Positions 54,501-62,804 are shown, counted from the stretch's first letter. The stretch is 64,000 bases of DNA from Atopsyche davidsoni (GCA_022113835.1 JAILWY010000007.1:2237001-2301000); one strand, 5' to 3'. Notes: generated by a model not told the origin, from the sequence alone. Numbers and translations: made by a program.

Positions 54501-57500
54501 CCGCTCGCGACATCGAAGACGTTGAGATCATGAAGCACAGGTAATTATATTTTTTAATGTCAAAATTTTTCAATTTTAACTTAATATATTAAAAAAATTC
54601 TTTGGGTTTAGGAATCTTTAAGAAAATATGTATTTTGTAAAAGAGCAGAAATAAAATTCTACTTTTTTTAAAAAATTCTAAAGTAAAATACTAAAATTCT
54701 CTATTAATTTTGTGTACTGTATGAATATTTGTACATTTTAATATTTTTTATAGATATGACGGATTTGACAAGGAGATGAACGCTAATGCCTCCCGTGTGG
54801 CTGTTGTGAACCAACTGGCTCGCCAGCTGCTGCATGTGGAGCATCCTGACTCCAACCTCATTACCAATCGCCAGGCTGGCCTCAACACTCTCTGGGGACA
54901 ACTCAGGGAAAAGGTAAGCAGTCCTTCATTATTTAGTAGAATACTTGGCCTTTAAAACTTATATTGTTTTCTCTTTCTCTAAATTTATACAAACATTTTA
55001 TGCAAAAAATTAAATTTGTTTTCTTTCCAGGCGGAGGCTAAGCGCGATGAGCTGAACTCTGCCCAGGGAGTGCAGACCTTCCACATTGAGTGCCGCGAGA
55101 CCGTATCGTGGATTGAAGACAAGAAGCGCATCCTCCAGGCCACCGACAATCTGGAGATGGATTTGACAGGTAAGTCATTCTTTAAAATTATTATATATAT
55201 ATATACTTATAATGCTAAGTTCGATTTATTTTTAAATAAATAATTTTTGGTTATTGTAAATGCTTGTCTCTAAATGCTTTTAATATTTTTGTTATATCTA
55301 TACTCTAATAAATACTTTTTTTATAATAATGTGGTCAGAAGGCATTGTGTCTTAATGGTAGCATTTGTGTCCCAGGCGTGATGACCTTGCAGCGCCGCGT
55401 GACTGGCATGGAGCGTGACCTCGCAGCCATCGAGGCTCGCATCCGTTCCCTCACCAACGAGGCCGATGCCATCGAGGCTGAGCATCCCGAGGAAGCCGCC
55501 CTCATCCGTGAGCGTATCGCTCAGATTCAGGAGATTTGGGATCAGCTTACTGCTATGGTAAGCGAACCTTAAGTACCGTATCGTACATGATACTCCACAG
55601 CAATGGTCTGAGGACGGAGCCTTGCGAGACTCCATGTGTGAGGTGTCTCATGGCTGGGGGACACCTAGTGTGGAATATCGGACAACGCAGTCCTTGAAGT
55701 AGCTGGGGATGATCCGGCAGTGGTACGCAGAGATGCACTTCTTCTCCAAGGCCCTGAGGATGATGTCCCATGAGGCACTGTTGAAAGCATTCTTGACATC
55801 GAGCGTGATGAGAAGGATTATATTTTTATTATATTATTGTTACACTAGACTTTATAATATTATTGTTACACTAGACTTTATAATGGTTTATTTATTTCTT
55901 GATATTTTAAAATAGCATTAAGTTAGGTTAGGTAATTTTAGGAATAGACTAAATATTTGACATTCCCATTTGTTCACAGCTCAAAGAGCGAGATGCCAAG
56001 TTGGAGGAAGCTGGAGACTTACATCGGTTCCTGCGTGCAGTGGATCACTTCCAGACCTGGCTGACCAAGACGCAGACAGACGTGGCCTCCGAAGACATCC
56101 CCGCCTCTCTGGCTGATGCCGAGCGCCTGCTCTCGCAGCACCAGACCATCCGCGAGGAGATCGACAACTACAGACCGGATGCTGATAGCATGATGGAGTA
56201 TGGAGAGAAGATCACTGCTGTAAGTTGACTCATATAATACAATTTCGATGATGTCTCTGAAGCTAGCAAAACGGTTTTTTAATCTCTATAAAAATTACAG
56301 AGTAGGGTGGTTTATAAACATGTTCCGATTATCTATATTGCACACAAGCAAAGTAATAATAATAAATCATTCCATTATAAAATAAAAAAAACATTGCCAA
56401 GTGTTGGAAAATTATAAAGTGATTTGCAAATGTCTATGAAAACATTATTTCACTATCTGTCATTTTTATTTTAGTACCTATTGCTCTCTCAGTGTGGTCA
56501 CTCTAAGATATTTCTTGAAATTCTGTTTATTATTCTAGTTCATGACTGGCTCGCCCACGTGTGCCAGAATATTTTACTATGAAATCAACACTATTTTCGT
56601 GTTTTTCTCCTAACCCATACATTACATCTTCAAAACAAATTGTGGTTTCTCTCACTGGAAATGTCTAAGTTTATAGTTTTTCATGTTCATTTCGATTTAA
56701 TTGAATATATTCTTTTGCAGGAACCATCGACTCAGGATGATCCGCAGTACATGTTCCTGCGGGAGCGTTTGAAGGCTCTTCGTGATGGCTGGGCCGAGTT
56801 GCAGCAGATGTGGGAGAACCGACAGCAACTCCTCTCTCAGAGCCTGGACTTGCAGCTACTCCAGCGTGATGCTCGTCAAGCTGAGGTGCTGTTGGCTCAG
56901 CAGGAGCATCGTCTCGCCAAGGCCGAGCCGCCGGCTTCTCTGGACCACGCTGAGAACCTCATCAAGGAGCACGAAGCCTTCCTTACCACTATGGAGGCCA
57001 ATGATGACAAAATCAATTCTGTTGTACAGTTCGCCAGTCGCCTCTGTGAGGAGGGTCACTTTGATGCTGATAAGGTTCAGAAGAAGGCTGAGAACATTGA
57101 TGCTAGGCGCAACGTCAACCGTGAGAAGGCTCTTCAACAGTTGGAGAAGTTGCAGGACCAACTGCAGCTCCACCAGTTCTTGCAGGATTGCGATGAACTC
57201 GGCGAGTGGGTGCAGGAGAAGAATCTTACTGCCCAGGATGACACCTATAGGTCTGCCAAGACTGTGCACTCCAAGTGGACCCGCCATCAGGCTTTCGAGG
57301 CCGAAATTGGCGCAAACAAAGAGCGTCTGGTCGCCGTGCAAAATGCGGCTGAAGACCTCATGAAGCAGAAACCCGAATTCGCTGAAGTCATTTCCCCCAA
57401 GATGTCAGACTTGAGCGATCAGTTTGTCAATCTGGAGGTTACCACCAAAGATAAGGGAGAGAAGCTCTTCGATGATAACCGAGAAGTTCTCATTCACCAG

Positions 57501-60500
57501 ACTTGTGACGATATCGACTCCTGGATGAACGAACTTGAGAAGCAGATCGAGAACACTGATACCGGATCTGATCTAGCCTCCGTTAATATTCTGATGCAAA
57601 AGCAGCAGATGATTGAAACCCAGATGGCCGTTAAGGCACGTCAGGTTACTGAACTCGAGACCCAGGCGCAGTACTTGCAGAGGACTGTTCCCGACAAGAT
57701 GGAGGACATCAAGGTCAAGAAGGTAGCCGTGGAGCAGCGCTTTGAGCAGCTCAAGGCGCCTCTTGTGGAAAGACAGAGACAACTGGAAAAGAAGAAGGAG
57801 GCATTCCAGTTCCGTCGTGATGTGGAGGACGAGAAGTTGTGGATTGGAGAAAAGATGCCTCAGGCCACCAGCAAGGAATACGGCAACTCGCTCTTCAATG
57901 TGCACACGCTTAAGAAGAAGAACCAGTCTCTGGAGACAGAGATCAAGAATCACGAACAGAGAATTATTACCGTCATTGGAAACGGACAGAAGCTCATCGA
58001 TGAGGGACACGAGTCCGGACCAGAGTTTCAAGATCTAATCAAGCAGCTCACACAACGTTGGCAAGAACTTAAAGGTACTTCACTTCGCAATCATTACAGT
58101 TATTGTTATTTTATATTAATTTCTTTCAAAGTAAAACTTATATGAATGTTTTCTTTATAGATGCCATTAAGGACAGGAACAGTGGTCTACTGCAGTCTGA
58201 GAAGGCTCAGCAGTACTTCTTCGATGCTACCGAGGCTGAGTCCTGGATGAGCGAGCAAGAACTGTATATGATGGTGGAGGACCGAGGAAAGGACGAAATC
58301 TCTGCCCAGAACCTCATGAAGAAGCATGATATTCTAGAGCAGGCTGTGGAGGACTATGCCGAAACTATCCGTCAACTTGGGGAGACCGTCCGTCAGCTTA
58401 CTACAGAGGAACACCCCCAGAGCGAGCAGATCTCTGTCAAACAATCGCAGGTCGACAAACTGTATGCCGGTCTCAAGGATCTGGCCGGAGAGCGCCGAGC
58501 CAAACTCGACGAGGCTCTGCGGCTGTTCCAACTGAATAGAGAAGTCGATGACCTCGAGCAATGGATCGCCGAGCGTGAGCTCGTCGCTGGATCACAGGAA
58601 CTCGGTCAGGATTATGATCACGTCACTCTCTTATGGGAGCGCTTCAAGGAATTCGCTCGCGACACTGAATCTGTTGGAACCGAGCGAGTTGGCACTGCTA
58701 ATAGGATTGCCGACCAGATGATCTCGATGGGTCACTCCGATAATGCGACCATCGCCCAATGGAAGGACGAATTAAATGACGCTTGGCAAGACCTACTTGA
58801 GTTGATCCAGACAAGAACACAAATGCTGGCAGCATCACGAGAACTGCACAAGTTCTTCCATGACTGCAAAGACACTCTGGGCCGCATTGTAGAAAGGCAG
58901 CGTGGAGTTTCCGACGAGCTGGGTAGAGACGCTGCCAGTGTGTCAGCTCTGCAGCGTAAGCACCAAAACTTCATTCAAGACCTCATGACACTCCAATCAC
59001 AGGTAAACTCATTAATTATGCTGCAATTTTCTTGTGTGCAATGTCCAGTTTTTTAAATATGCAGTGCAAATTGATTAATTTTTTACTTTTACTACCCTCC
59101 GTCTAGGTGCAACAAATCCAAGATGAGTCCGTAAACTTGCAAGCGGCATATGCAGGAGATAAGGCTAAGGAGATTACCAACCGCGAGGGAGAGGTGTTGG
59201 CAGCGTGGGCGGCACTCCAGGCCGACTGCGAAGCGCGGCGAGTCAAACTGGCTGACACTGGGGATCTTTTTAAGTTCTTCAATATGGTCCGTACTCTCAT
59301 GCTCTGGATGGATGATGTTCTCCGCCAGATGAACACCAGCGAGAAGCCCAGGTTTGTGACTTAAACAGTTGAGGTAGAACTCTTCAACTTGGATGCTGTT
59401 AGGTTGCTTAAATATGAAGACATTGGCTTTGTTGTGACAGTATATTTAATCCTGCAGAGATGTATCTGGAGTGGAATTACTCATGAACAACCACCAGTCC
59501 CTGAAAGCAGAGGTGGATGCGCGGGAAGACAATCTGGCTGCGTGTGCATCCCTGGGCAAGGGCCTGCTGGCTCGCCAACACTACGCTGCTCAAGATATTC
59601 GCGAGAGGCTCCTTGCACTCAGCAACCAGCGCCACGCTCTGCTGCGGCGTTGGGAGGAGCGTTGGGAGAACCTTCAACTCAGTAAGTCTACATTCAACTT
59701 AAACATATCAAAATAAAATTAATCTACTGCTTAATATTTGTTCAATTCAAATACTAAATTCTATCTGAAAAAAATCGTAATGAAAAAATTTAAAGTTTGA
59801 CTGAGAGAAACCACTAAATGGTACAATAAAATTTAATGAAGAAATGATTGAGGACTAATATTCAAATTTTTTTGCAGTCCTGGAGGTATACCAGTTCGCA
59901 CGCGACGCAGCAGTGGCGGAGGCGTGGCTGATTGCGCAGGAGCCGTACCTGATGTCATCAGAACTCGGCCACACTATCGACGATGTAGAAAACCTCATCA
60001 AGAAGCACGAGGCCTTTGAGAAGTCTGCTGCTGCCCAGGAGGAGCGCTTTGGCGCCTTGCATCGTCTTACTACCGTGAGTCCACCTGAGCTTCTCTACCA
60101 TACCCTGCATGCCTTCTGTTGCACCCTGTTTATCCTTTTCTGTAATATCTTCAAACTGTACCTTAAAAAAAAATTGGTTTTAGTGTTTTTAAATATTGTT
60201 GATAACTGGGTGGAGGACTAAGCGTTAATATATTTTTAACTGTAGATTAGCATAGTTTAAGTCTGATGTGGCACCGGAAATTCGAATTGCCGTCTTGTGT
60301 ATTATATGAAATCTAAATATGCATTATTAAAAACAAACAGGTTCTGGCGGACCAGTGCGCCTGCCGCTGCGGCAGTGCACTTGTGTATAAAGTTCAACAG
60401 ACGTTCTTTCATAGACACAGTGTGCAATTTGCTAATTTACAGAGCCAGTGGATTTTACGTAGACTGTAGATGTTATGTATTGTTACCCAGTAGAAGTGTG

Positions 60501-62804
60501 ACATTCTTTGCATATATATTCCTTCTCTCTTGAAATGAATCGGCTGGTTACTCACGGCTTGTTTTTTTTACTGTCACTAAATAAGTAAAAAATTCTTACA
60601 ATCATGCATGTATTCAATATAATGCGATTGCATGTGATAAAAGATGCCTCATGAGATATGAAGTTACTTTGGTGGAGTTCATAATTCGGTTAAACAAATA
60701 ACATGAATTAGAGAACTTTTTATAATCTCAAGAGTAAATAATATTTGTGATTACCTAATATTATATTTAATATACAATATTAGGTAATCATATAAAAAGA
60801 GACTGTTTTGTATGCAAATTATATTTGTAGTTGTATGTTTGCTATTAGTGTTGTTTTCTTGGTTTTTTATGCTAATATTTTAACTCTTAACTTTTCGTTA
60901 GCTATTTAATTTTTTTTATTGTTTCTATTTCTATGCTTGTTGTTTTTCACATGCATGTATTTTGTAATTTGTTGTTTGTGAATGTTTCTGTAGTTAGAGC
61001 AAGTAGAACCAAACAAAACATCGCAGTTGTGGTCGGCGCTGGACCCTCTCCCCGATCACACCCACATCACCAAATCCTCTCCCCCTGAAGATCCTTCCGT
61101 TCGCAAACACCAAAAGCAGGAGGAACCCCAATCTCCTATTAAAACGTCTGACGGCAGACCCGTCTTCAAGCGCTGCAGGTCTCGGAGATATTCGCGACCA
61201 ATTGGCGAAGTTGTCAAAGAAATCCTCCTGACCAGTGATAAGTTTTATTCCCCTCAACCGTTCAAACGTAGAAAATTCACGTCCCACGGTACTAAGATCA
61301 TGTATCCTGGATATCCAGATGACGACGATGTTCAGGATGATGTTAAAGATGGAGACTTCAAGAATAAGTCATTTTTGTATGATAATTTGTCTCACAGTGT
61401 TTCCGATGACCATGATCACAATACATCTCCCAAGAAAAAGTCAATTTCTTCTAATACTACTGACATAATTGAAACTCTTGACTATGTCCCGACCGTGTCT
61501 TCTTGTATCCCAGAAACTATTGAATCCATGGATATAGTTTCAAATCAGGTAAACGAAAATGGTTTCCTAACTGAAGATGATGATGCATATCAAAGTACTG
61601 ACAAGAATGGCTGGACGTCTAAACATTCCGATCATTCTATATCTATAATGGAGATATCAGATAAGGAATCTAGCGTATTCAATAGTACTGATCTTTTGAG
61701 CCATGATCCCTCCGTCTCGAATCTCCTATTGGCTGAAGATCAGCAGAGAATTCTCACTGAAAGTAAATTCATGCTGTTCCCCGGGGACGAAAAGAAGAAT
61801 TTCGAAATTCCTACTGATATTAAGCAGGCTTGCATAAACTTTATTGAATGGGAAAAATGCTATAATAAATATCAAAGATATCCGTTTTCCAATATGTCAT
61901 CGGCCACAAACACTTTCAAAATGGAAACGATCCGGAAAAAAAAAGAAAACTTAAAACGTTACAATGCCAAAGTTGAAGCTCTACTCAAGTCCAAAGCTCC
62001 AATAGAATCCATCTCGAAGTCGAAAGGTTTCCGATCGAGTCAGAATTTAACCACCATCGGAGATGATGCTCTTCCGATCGGAGAGAGTATGGGGTATTTC
62101 AGCGTAGAAATCTTGGTAAGCGATGACCGCCCCCTCACTCCCTTGACCCCCTCTGATACGACTTCCAATCTCATGCACGCCTCCCTCTTCGGATCCCTAT
62201 CCATGGACACGCTAGCGCTCGGTGAGGGTGATAATTTGCCGGAGGTGAGTACTTCAGCATGCTTCTTTCTGAGTATTTCTTTTTATTATTTTTGCTTTGG
62301 TTGTTGTAGCTTTTGGTGACGGTAGATTATGTTGAAATTAACTTTAACTTTCAAACTTTTTCTATCCATAAATGATTTAATTTCTATTTTTTTTATTACA
62401 GTTTATTTATGATTTAAAATGGAAATTCTTGTAAGTATTTTTATCAAAAATGTTGCAGTGATTCTAAAACATTATTTGTTAAAATTCATCTCATTTCAAA
62501 CAAAAAATGTGAATGGCCTAACGGCTACACTACAACATGTTCGTAGTATCTTATCCATTTGGCTATGTTATTTAAATATGGAGTATTACAAATTAAACAA
62601 GAGATGCAAAATAATTAACTTGATTAATTTATCGCCAGTTTGAGCTGAAGGAGATGAGGAGACGGCAGCAAGCAGCAGAGGAAGCGGAGAAGCAGCGTTT
62701 GGCTGAGGAGGCAGAGGCAGTGGCCGCGGCTGAGGAAGCCGAGCGGTCTCGCCGGGCTGCGCAGCAGACACAGAGCGACTCCACTGACGCACCGCAGGAA
62801 CAAG
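36408..62804 (+). CDS. beta-Spec: Beta-spectrin gene, multi-exon, 3' end missing
   Basis: This is the beta subunit of spectrin. It crosslinks F-actin through two CH domains and pairs head-to-tail and side-to-side with alpha-spectrin. It also binds ankyrin, forming the lattice under the plasma membrane. I joined the exons by hand from GT-AG sites, and the frame stays open through all of them: 1A, 2 to 24, optional 25, and 26. Residue numbers used below count from the exon 1A methionine. CH1 and CH2 occupy about residues 50-275, repeats 1-16 about 300-2014, and partial repeat 17 about 2015-2080. This spacing matches the known layout of non-heavy beta-spectrins almost residue for residue. The start is ATG 36,408, whose MTTDIS...[12 protein letters not shown] reading is the family-typical N-terminus. 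The PH domain is not in the window. Exons are GC-rich with C/G third positions, unlike the AT-rich introns. Identification is secure; individual splice choices are inferred. Confidence 0.96.
37745..37803 (-). mobile_element. Half copy of the inverted-repeat MITE family
   Basis: On the minus strand it begins TTAAGCCGGCTACACACGCA and continues to CAACTTGCGACTGATTTGCA, the family terminus. The other arm is missing. Confidence 0.45.
39340..39813 (+). promoter_or_regulatory. Candidate promoter and 5' UTR of exon 1B
   Basis: GC and CpG content rise sharply here against an AT-rich background. An initiator-like TCAGTT lies at 39,592-39,597, about 220 bases before the exon 1B ATG. The start codon itself sits in CCAAGATGGCGG, a YY1/Pho-type motif often found just downstream of start sites. 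No clear TATA box or DPE matched. A spliced 5' UTR entering at ccag 39,801-39,804 is an alternative. Confidence 0.35.
39814..39913 (+). CDS. beta-Spec: Exon 1B: alternative first coding exon
   Basis: ATG 39,814 sits in a strong context (CCAAGATGGCGG) and opens 33 codons plus one base, [12 protein letters not shown]...KVVLELR, before the donor GTAAAC. The exon ends in phase 1 with G, exactly as exon 1A does, so splicing to exon 2 gives the same D-E-R-E junction. Mammalian SPTBN1 also has a short alternative N-terminus joined at this boundary, which makes an isoform plausible. GC-rich sequence just upstream suggests a separate promoter. The reading is inferred from frame, donor and context; I do not recognise the peptide from a known protein. 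Confidence 0.72.
40723..40754. repeat. Perfect 32-bp palindrome
   Basis: Each 16-base half is the exact reverse complement of the other, with the centre at 40,738/40,739 (CAGTATACTG). It is AT-rich and without a spacer. Confidence 0.85.
41537..41656 (+). repeat. Tandem duplication, 57 and 63 bp
   Basis: Both copies read CTAGAATTTTTTTTCGAGAC, then AAGTCATTTGAAC and CCTTGTACGTGTAAATCGAT. The second has two small insertions totalling six bases. It is a recent event. Confidence 0.85.
43980..44118. mobile_element. Copy of the same inverted-repeat MITE family
   Basis: The left end GCGGCCTACACCCGTTG pairs imperfectly with the right end, which reads GTTGCGTTGCTACGTGTGCA on the + strand. The core contains CAACCGAACGG on the minus strand. 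It is degenerate but recognisable as kin of 20,453-20,627. Confidence 0.5.
46375..46650. other. Isolated GC/CpG-rich island upstream of exon 2
   Basis: About 275 CpG-rich bases in an otherwise AT-rich intron, roughly 900 bases before exon 2. It may be an internal promoter or an old repeat. No open frame here resembles a known protein. Confidence 0.3.
46873..47160 (+). mobile_element. Inverted-repeat element with tRNA-Thr-like core
   Basis: Arms of about 30 bases (46,873-46,902 and 47,130-47,160) share AATATGATTAGGCACATTAG in inverted orientation. Between them, 47,031-47,080 resembles tRNA-Thr. It has an A-box-like TTAGTACACCGG, a loop CATGTAA with anticodon TGT at 47,049-47,051, and a perfect GTGGG/CCCAC T stem. 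The T loop has lost one base and no acceptor stem is seen. Confidence 0.5.
47571..47722 (+). CDS. beta-Spec: Exon 2: first half of CH1 (actin binding)
   Basis: Residues 46-96. It begins [19 protein letters not shown], the actinin-type actin-binding signature, and ends [10 protein letters not shown]. The acceptor is tattccag and the donor is GTCAGT, a less common +3 C. This is the first exon shared by both N-terminal isoforms. Confidence 0.97.
48274..48447 (+). CDS. beta-Spec: Exon 3: second half of CH1
   Basis: Residues 97-154, 58 whole codons, phase 0 at both ends. It carries the near-invariant stretch [13 protein letters not shown] and ends [11 protein letters not shown], the last helix of CH1. 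Confidence 0.97.
48747..49035 (+). CDS. beta-Spec: Exon 4: CH1-CH2 link and most of CH2
   Basis: Residues 155-250. It opens [20 protein letters not shown] and continues into [12 protein letters not shown] and the [14 protein letters not shown] motif of CH2. The exon ends at LTKLLDAE plus one base. Confidence 0.97.
49036..50355. other. Largest intron inside the common exon block
   Basis: 1,320 bases between exons 4 and 5. I see no second gene, repeat or RNA in it. A moderately GC-rich patch near 49,190-49,330 has no clear meaning. Confidence 0.6.
50356..50527 (+). CDS. beta-Spec: Exon 5: end of CH2 and helix into repeat 1
   Basis: Residues 251-307. It reads [20 protein letters not shown], completing CH2, then the helical [13 protein letters not shown] link. 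The donor is GTCAGT, the same unusual form as exon 2. Exon phase runs 1 in, 2 out. Confidence 0.96.
50739..50867 (+). CDS. beta-Spec: Exon 6: start of spectrin repeat 1
   Basis: Residues 308-350. It contains SDLLQWIE and [12 protein letters not shown] and ends EKPPK, with the lysine codon split before the donor GTAAGA. Confidence 0.96.
51342..51530 (+). repeat. Tandem duplication before exon 7, ~80-bp copies offset 109 bp
   Basis: Copies at 51,342-51,421 and 51,451-51,530 share TTTTGCCCATA, AAGTGATTT and TCAATTGCATGAGCT. The second ends 66 bases before the exon 7 acceptor, so it supplies the region where a branch site is expected. Confidence 0.75.
51597..51809 (+). CDS. beta-Spec: Exon 7: rest of spectrin repeat 1
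   Basis: Residues 351-421. It reads [20 protein letters not shown] and then [14 protein letters not shown], the strongly conserved end of repeat 1. A 109-base-offset intronic duplication lies just before the acceptor. Confidence 0.97.
51985..52182 (+). CDS. beta-Spec: Exon 8: spectrin repeat 2, first part
   Basis: Residues 422-487. It reads [20 protein letters not shown] and then [10 protein letters not shown]. Repeat 2 is among the best conserved in beta-spectrins, which makes this call secure. Confidence 0.97.
52441..52570 (+). CDS. beta-Spec: Exon 9: end of spectrin repeat 2
   Basis: Residues 488-531, ending LQLQQNFQ on a codon boundary. It contains the [10 protein letters not shown] helix that leads into repeat 3. 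Confidence 0.96.
52709..52858 (+). CDS. beta-Spec: Exon 10: spectrin repeat 3, first part
   Basis: Residues 532-581, 50 whole codons. It contains [12 protein letters not shown] and [20 protein letters not shown], the typical helix A-B segment. Confidence 0.96.
53022..53158 (+). CDS. beta-Spec: Exon 11: end of spectrin repeat 3
   Basis: Residues 582-626, [15 protein letters not shown] through LVRLAIER. It ends in phase 2 before the donor GTATGG. Confidence 0.95.
53244..53499 (+). CDS. beta-Spec: Exon 12: spectrin repeat 4
   Basis: Residues 627-712. It contains [20 protein letters not shown] and the [13 protein letters not shown] helix B motif. It ends RIQ on a codon boundary. Confidence 0.96.
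53622..53767 (+). CDS. beta-Spec: Exon 13: repeat 4 to repeat 5 junction
   Basis: Residues 713-760, including [19 protein letters not shown], the helix A of repeat 5. The acceptor (cttgaag) has a short pyrimidine tract, but the frame and homology fix the boundary. Confidence 0.95.
53860..53983 (+). CDS. beta-Spec: Exon 14: spectrin repeat 5, middle
   Basis: Residues 761-802, [20 protein letters not shown] onwards, ending QQLKQQ on a codon boundary. Confidence 0.95.
54290..54540 (+). CDS. beta-Spec: Exon 15: end of repeat 5 and start of repeat 6
   Basis: Residues 803-885. It contains [20 protein letters not shown], the helix A of repeat 6, and ends IMKHR in phase 2. Confidence 0.96.
54754..54913 (+). 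CDS. beta-Spec: Exon 16: rest of spectrin repeat 6
   Basis: Residues 886-939, containing [19 protein letters not shown], a conserved helix of repeat 6. It ends on a codon boundary. Confidence 0.96.
55031..55169 (+). CDS. beta-Spec: Exon 17: spectrin repeat 7, first part
   Basis: Residues 940-985, containing [19 protein letters not shown]. It ends DLTG in phase 1. Confidence 0.95.
55376..55557 (+). CDS. beta-Spec: Exon 18: rest of spectrin repeat 7
   Basis: Residues 986-1046, [20 protein letters not shown] through IWDQLTAM. Its donor GTAAGC is followed within a few bases by LINE-derived sequence (see 55,562-55,815). Confidence 0.96.
55562..55815 (-). mobile_element. R1-like non-LTR reverse transcriptase fragment (broken)
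   Basis: On the minus strand, translated in two frames, the segment shows [17 protein letters not shown] and then [18 protein letters not shown]. These are conserved blocks of the reverse transcriptase of R1-type LINEs. A frameshift and a stop separate them, so it is dead. It lies antisense in intron 18 and reaches to within a few bases of the exon 18 donor. Confidence 0.75.
55832..55883 (+). repeat. 26-bp unit repeated twice
   Basis: Two consecutive copies of a unit containing GTTACACTAGACTTTATAAT lie just beyond the LINE fragment in intron 18. Confidence 0.75.
55980..56219 (+). CDS. beta-Spec: Exon 19: spectrin repeat 8, first part
   Basis: Residues 1047-1126, 80 whole codons. It contains [20 protein letters not shown] and [15 protein letters not shown]. 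Confidence 0.96.
56220..56720. other. Intron between exons 19 and 20
   Basis: About 500 AT-rich bases with ordinary splice ends. Nothing else is recognised. Confidence 0.7.
56721..58074 (+). CDS. beta-Spec: Exon 20: long exon, end of repeat 8 through most of repeat 12
   Basis: Residues 1127-1577, the largest common exon. Recognisable segments in order are [54 protein letters not shown] and [20 protein letters not shown]. It ends RWQELK plus one base before the donor GTACTT, leaving phase 1. Confidence 0.97.
58161..59002 (+). CDS. beta-Spec: Exon 21: end of repeat 12 to first half of repeat 15
   Basis: Residues 1578-1858. It carries [20 protein letters not shown] (repeat 13) and [20 protein letters not shown] (repeat 14). 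The first helices of repeat 15 follow. Repeats 14 and 15 form the ankyrin-binding surface in this family, so this exon and the next encode that site. Confidence 0.97.
59107..59351 (+). CDS. beta-Spec: Exon 22: rest of repeat 15 (ankyrin site) and start of repeat 16
   Basis: Residues 1859-1939. The motif [12 protein letters not shown] places a tyrosine at residue 1873. It corresponds to the tyrosine that mammalian beta-II spectrin needs for ankyrin binding. The donor AG|GTTTGT is weak, but the next exon completes [14 protein letters not shown], so the boundary is firm. Confidence 0.96.
59458..59681 (+). CDS. beta-Spec: Exon 23: rest of spectrin repeat 16
   Basis: Residues 1940-2014. It runs from [20 protein letters not shown] to the helix ending [10 protein letters not shown]. 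It leaves phase 1 before the donor GTAAGT. Confidence 0.96.
59878..60074 (+). CDS. beta-Spec: Exon 24: partial repeat 17, tetramerisation site
   Basis: Residues 2015-2080, [18 protein letters not shown] through ALHRLTT. These two helices pair with the lone N-terminal helix of alpha-spectrin to join heterodimers into tetramers. The exon ends on a codon boundary at GTGAGT, so it can join either the cassette (60,994) or the linker exon (62,639) in frame. Confidence 0.97.
60075..60993. other. Intron upstream of the cassette exon
   Basis: 919 bases, AT-rich, with a perfect 14-base inverted repeat at 60,749-60,789. That hairpin lies about 200 bases before the cassette acceptor and could affect its choice. 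Confidence 0.6.
60749..60789. repeat. 14-bp perfect inverted repeat in the pre-cassette intron
   Basis: Arms GATTACCTAATATT and AATATTAGGTAATC surround a 13-base loop. Confidence 0.8.
60994..62244 (+). CDS. beta-Spec: Exon 25: 417-codon candidate cassette exon, unknown function
   Basis: An acceptor (tttctgtag) opens 417 codons with no stop, ending at the donor GAG|GTGAGT. It is phase 0 at both ends, so it can be included or skipped without shifting frame. Canonical beta-spectrins run from LTT straight into the linker found at 62,639, and I recognise nothing like this insert. It begins [19 protein letters not shown]. The peptide is polar, rich in Ser, Asp, Glu and Lys, and probably disordered. 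It has basic clusters ([21 protein letters not shown]), an acidic run (DDDDVQDD) and proline-directed Ser/Thr sites (PLTPLTPSD). One possibly helical patch spans [20 protein letters not shown]. Its codons favour A/T third positions, unlike the flanking exons, suggesting younger or less constrained coding sequence. Inclusion in mRNA is inferred, not shown. Confidence 0.72.
62639..62804 (+). CDS. beta-Spec: Exon 26: linker helix after repeat 17
   Basis: It opens [20 protein letters not shown] and stays rich in Ala, Glu, Arg and Gln, then turns polar ([11 protein letters not shown]). This matches the charged linker that follows LTT in beta-spectrins. It ends in phase 1 at the donor GTATGC. If that site is skipped, the frame runs on into intron to a stop near 62,938. 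The remaining linker and PH domain are outside the window. Confidence 0.88.

Noticed and set aside
56856..58031. Long minus-strand frames of 150-160 codons
   Set aside because: They are antisense shadows of the GC-biased spectrin exon 20.
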